The notes below the pieces were generated by a model. It did not search any database. It was not told the DNA's origin and saw only the letters and a list, made by a program, of their open reading frames with translations. A DNA stretch of 7,194 bases from Crocinitomicaceae bacterium (GTDB taxonomy: Bacteria > Bacteroidota > Bacteroidia > Flavobacteriales_D > Crocinitomicaceae). The position numbers were made by a program, and so were the translations under genes. Below, piece by piece: positions 5,112 to 7,194 of this stretch. The stretch covers positions 1-7,194 of the forward strand of contig JAHEMP010000116.1 of NCBI GenBank assembly GCA_024643585.1, written 5' to 3'. Numbering within the stretch: the first letter of the stretch is position 1; every line of letters starts with the position of its first letter.

Positions 5112-6536
5112 ATGATAACTAAATCTATTTCTAGGCTCCTTTTTATTCTAATCTTCCCATTTTTAGCATTTTCTCAACCTGGAACGACTTGCTGGAGACA
5201 TATTTCTGCAGGATATAATTTCAGTTTAGCCATCAAAACTGATGGTACACTTTGGGGTTGGGGCTTAAACTCCAATCAACTTGGATTGGGCTTTTCAGGG
5301 AACCAAAATGCTCCCATTCAAATTGGCACCGCTAACGATTGGGTGGCAGTTTCCGCAGGTTACAATCACAGTTTGGCGTTGAAAAACAATGGCACACTTT
5401 GGACTTGGGGTGATGGCCAATTTGGCGCACTTGGAAATGCTACTTTTAATTCAGCCACCTGGAACGTAACACAAGTAGGTACCGCTAACGATTGGTCGCA
5501 AATTTCTGCTGGTAAGTTATTTAGTTTAGCAATAAAAACAAATGGAACTTTATGGTCTTGGGGCAGAAACAATACCGGTCAATTGGGAATAAGTAGTCTG
5601 GTAGATCAAAATATACCTACACAAATCGGAACCGCAACGGATTGGATGCTTATCGATGCTGGGGACGAACATTCGTTAGCGATAAAAACAAACAACTCAA
5701 TGTGGGCATGGGGAAACAATGTATCTGGTCAATTGGGTGACGGGTCAAATACGACGAGCCAAGTGCCCATCCAAATCACTACTACTTTCAACTGGATGGA
5801 AATTTCGGCAGGTGGAGGGCACAGTATGGCACTTGATGTGAACAACATTCTTTGGACATGGGGGAATAATGTAAATGGTCAACTCGGCGATGCGTCAAAT
5901 GCAAACAGTAATTTGCCCATCAATATTTCTTTTAGCTCTGCCGGAACCGTTTCCGCGTATATTAAAATATCAGCTGGAGAAGGACATTCTTTGGCTATTT
6001 TAAATGACAATACACTTTGGTCATCTGGACTAAACACGAGTGGTCAGCTTGGGTTAGGTACGAACACGAACACGAATGTTCTAACTATCGTTGGTTTGTT
6101 GAATACCTGGGATAAAATTTCGGCCGGAAATCAGCATTCATTGGCTATGGAAACAACCAGTAACTTATGGTCCACTGGTCGAAATATGGAAGGTCAATTA
6201 GGCGTCGGAAACAATACGGCATCCAATAATTTGGTTTTGGTGAGTTGTCCGCCAACTTCGGGAGCCTCTCTGGAAGAAAACGCAGATCTATACGATTATC
6301 TTATCTATCCCAATCCTGTTGAGAAACTGTTGAATATCAATTTGCATATTTCAGTAGGTGAAATCAATTATCAATTGACCGATGCACAGGGTAAAATAGT
6401 TCAAAGTGGGTCAAATGTTTTTTCGAATGAAAACAAAACAATGCAAATTGACTTCTCCTCGCATGAAAAAGGAATTTATTTCCTCAACATTGAAAATGGA
6501 AACAGAGTTGAAACAAAGAAAGTGATCAAACTTTAA
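5112..6536 (+). CDS. Secreted seven-bladed RCC1-type propeller with type A T9SS tail
   Basis: The product is 474 residues from the ATG at 5112. I chose this start because it puts the signal peptide at the N-terminus (MITKSISR, a hydrophobic core at 9-20, cleavage near SQ/PG at 21-23); the reading frame is open further left, but only to a TTG at 5076. Residues 31-366 hold seven RCC1-like repeats beginning near 31, 80, 131, 181, 231, 286 and 336, each of the form ISAG-x-x-HSLAIK-x-(N/D)-x-x-LWxWG-x-N-x-x-GQLG, about 50 residues apart. Seven copies make a closed beta-propeller. Residues 389-474 are a type A Por secretion tail (YPNPVEKLLNI at 399 onward, then an ENGNRVETKKVIKL end), which directs outer-membrane translocation and usually tail removal with surface anchoring. 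RCC1 propellers bind proteins, DNA or peptidoglycan-related partners; the partner here is unknown. Blades 6 and 7 lose the second Trp (SSG, STG). It sits between two cyanophycin-breakdown genes with no evident functional link. Confidence 0.93.
   Translation: MITKSISRLLFILIFPFLAFSQPGTTCWRHISAGYNFSLAIKTDGTLWGWGLNSNQLGLGFSGNQNAPIQIGTANDWVAVSAGYNHSLALKNNGTLWTWGDGQFGALGNATFNSATWNVTQVGTANDWSQISAGKLFSLAIKTNGTLWSWGRNNTGQLGISSLVDQNIPTQIGTATDWMLIDAGDEHSLAIKTNNSMWAWGNNVSGQLGDGSNTTSQVPIQITTTFNWMEISAGGGHSMALDVNNILWTWGNNVNGQLGDASNANSNLPINISFSSAGTVSAYIKISAGEGHSLAILNDNTLWSSGLNTSGQLGLGTNTNTNVLTIVGLLNTWDKISAGNQHSLAMETTSNLWSTGRNMEGQLGVGNNTASNNLVLVSCPPTSGASLEENADLYDYLIYPNPVEKLLNINLHISVGEINYQLTDAQGKIVQSGSNVFSNENKTMQIDFSSHEKGIYFLNIENGNRVETKKVIKL
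5202..6209 (+). repeat. Seven tandem RCC1-like repeats
   Basis: The repeats lie inside the propeller gene, with a usual period of 49-51 codons and a longer fifth unit (about 55) that carries extra residues SSAGTVSAY before the sixth. At DNA level ACCGCTAACGATTGG occurs identically at 5328-5342 and 5481-5495, exactly 153 bases (51 codons) apart, encoding TANDW in both units. A third unit has TATDW. This is consistent with growth by unit duplication. Confidence 0.85.
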
Positions 6537-6571
6537 TCAACCTTAGTTCTGGGTTTAGATAGTTTGAAAGA

Positions 6572-7194
6572 CTAATCCTCAGAATCTTCTAGCTCACCTG
6601 TCCAAATAGCTGCTTCAAATTTGCGGGTAGATATTTGATATTTGTCGCCTTTTGCCAAAGCATGAACGATCATGTGTTCTATACTTATTGGTGTGCCTTC
6701 AGGTAAATCACTTATGTTGTTGTGTTTGATTTCGTGACCATCAAAAATAAGTACCAAACCCGATCCGATAACCTCAAAATTATCGCCATCCGTTACCAAA
6801 ATGCCCGTGTCTTCACCAAGTCCGATTCCAATGCAAGAAGGATTACTAGCAACGGCTTGTGTTAATCTTCCAAAGCGGCCACGGGTCACAAAGTGCGAAT
6901 CAATAATTACATTGTCCAACAAGCCAAAACCTGTTGTGATTTTTACCTCACCTTTCAATAAGGCTCTGGGACTGCTTCCTTGATAAATCATGGTGCGTGA
7001 CATAGCCATTGCACCTGCACTGGTTCCAGCAATAATTAAACCATCGTTTTGGTAACGATCAACTAGTTTTTTCAAGAAATCAGTGCCGCCAAAAATAGTT
7101 GTTAAGCGATATTGATTACCACCCGTAAACATAATACCCCGTGCTTTCGTAATGCGTGATAAATATTCTGGATTCATGGTATCCTCTCTGTTTC
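6572..7194 (-). CDS. cphB: Cyanophycinase (peptidase S51), N-terminus outside the window
   Basis: Cyanophycinase is a serine exopeptidase that releases beta-Asp-Arg dipeptides from the storage polymer cyanophycin. The frame stays open to the right edge, reading NREDT before the Met at 7177, and this matches family sequence, so that Met is internal and about 75-80 N-terminal residues are missing. Numbered from that Met: FTGGNQ (17-22), nucleophile Ser53 in GTSAGA, His95 in DSHFVTRGRFGRL, and Glu122 in GLGEDTGI. From memory these fall at a constant offset of 79 from Synechocystis CphB Gln101, Ser132, His174 and Glu201, and Arg99, Arg101 and Arg104 match its pocket arginines. Gln173 of that pocket is Ser94 here. 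The C-terminus is complete (GELEDSED). Whether it has a signal peptide cannot be seen. It converges with the propeller gene, 35 bases apart, and is the last gene of its transcription unit. Other S51 members (peptidase E) are shorter and lack the RGRxGRL motif. Confidence 0.92.
   Translation of the reverse strand, partial: NREDTMNPEYLSRITKARGIMFTGGNQYRLTTIFGGTDFLKKLVDRYQNDGLIIAGTSAGAMAMSRTMIYQGSSPRALLKGEVKITTGFGLLDNVIIDSHFVTRGRFGRLTQAVASNPSCIGIGLGEDTGILVTDGDNFEVIGSGLVLIFDGHEIKHNNISDLPEGTPISIEHMIVHALAKGDKYQISTRKFEAAIWTGELEDSED

Noticed and set aside
6526..6567. 7-bp inverted repeat (TCAAACT/AGTTTGA) between the propeller gene and the cyanophycinase gene
   Set aside because: The loop is 28 bases, there is no T-run, and the left arm lies within the coding end of the propeller gene, so it is not a credible terminator.

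Overview
The window looks like chromosomal DNA from a Bacteroidota member, most likely a flavobacterium-like lineage (Flavobacteriales). It is AT-rich. Two genes carry type IX secretion (T9SS) C-terminal signals, which are confined to this phylum. Starts are preceded by A/T-rich stretches rather than Shine-Dalgarno sequences, and a few sites resemble the phylum's TAnnTTTG -7 promoter element. I see no transposase, integrase, CRISPR array or phage gene.

Layout. Positions 1-225 are non-coding: a probable last 13 bases of a + strand tRNA, a long hairpin, a second tRNA-end-like stretch, and a strong bidirectional terminator. At 226-2649 (-) lies a large secreted multidomain protein with a reelin-like N-terminal domain, Cys/Asp-rich repeats, a PKD-like domain and a type B T9SS tail. 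At 2851-3258 (+) is arfB, a ribosome-rescue peptidyl-tRNA hydrolase. It meets head-on, with a 5-base gap, a two-helix membrane protein of unknown function (3264-3800, -). At 3933-4853 (+) is a plant-type isoaspartyl peptidase/L-asparaginase with all expected catalytic residues. At 5112-6536 (+) is a secreted seven-bladed RCC1-type propeller with a type A T9SS tail. From 6572 to the right edge (-) is the C-terminal three quarters of a cyanophycinase.

How the genes fit together. The clearest functional link is between the isoaspartyl peptidase and the cyanophycinase. Cyanophycinase cuts cyanophycin (multi-L-arginyl-poly-L-aspartate) into beta-Asp-Arg dipeptides, and isoaspartyl peptidases split these into Asp and Arg. 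Both steps of cyanophycin breakdown therefore sit within about 3.3 kb, but on opposite strands and separated by an unrelated secreted propeller gene. Whether a cyanophycin synthetase lies beyond the right edge cannot be seen. The two T9SS cargo proteins, one per tail type, point to a gliding/secretion-competent cell envelope. The remaining genes are ordinary housekeeping or unknown. I found no convincing undescribed multi-gene system; the most useful leads are the cyanophycin locus, a pocket substitution in the cyanophycinase and the reelin-like domain.
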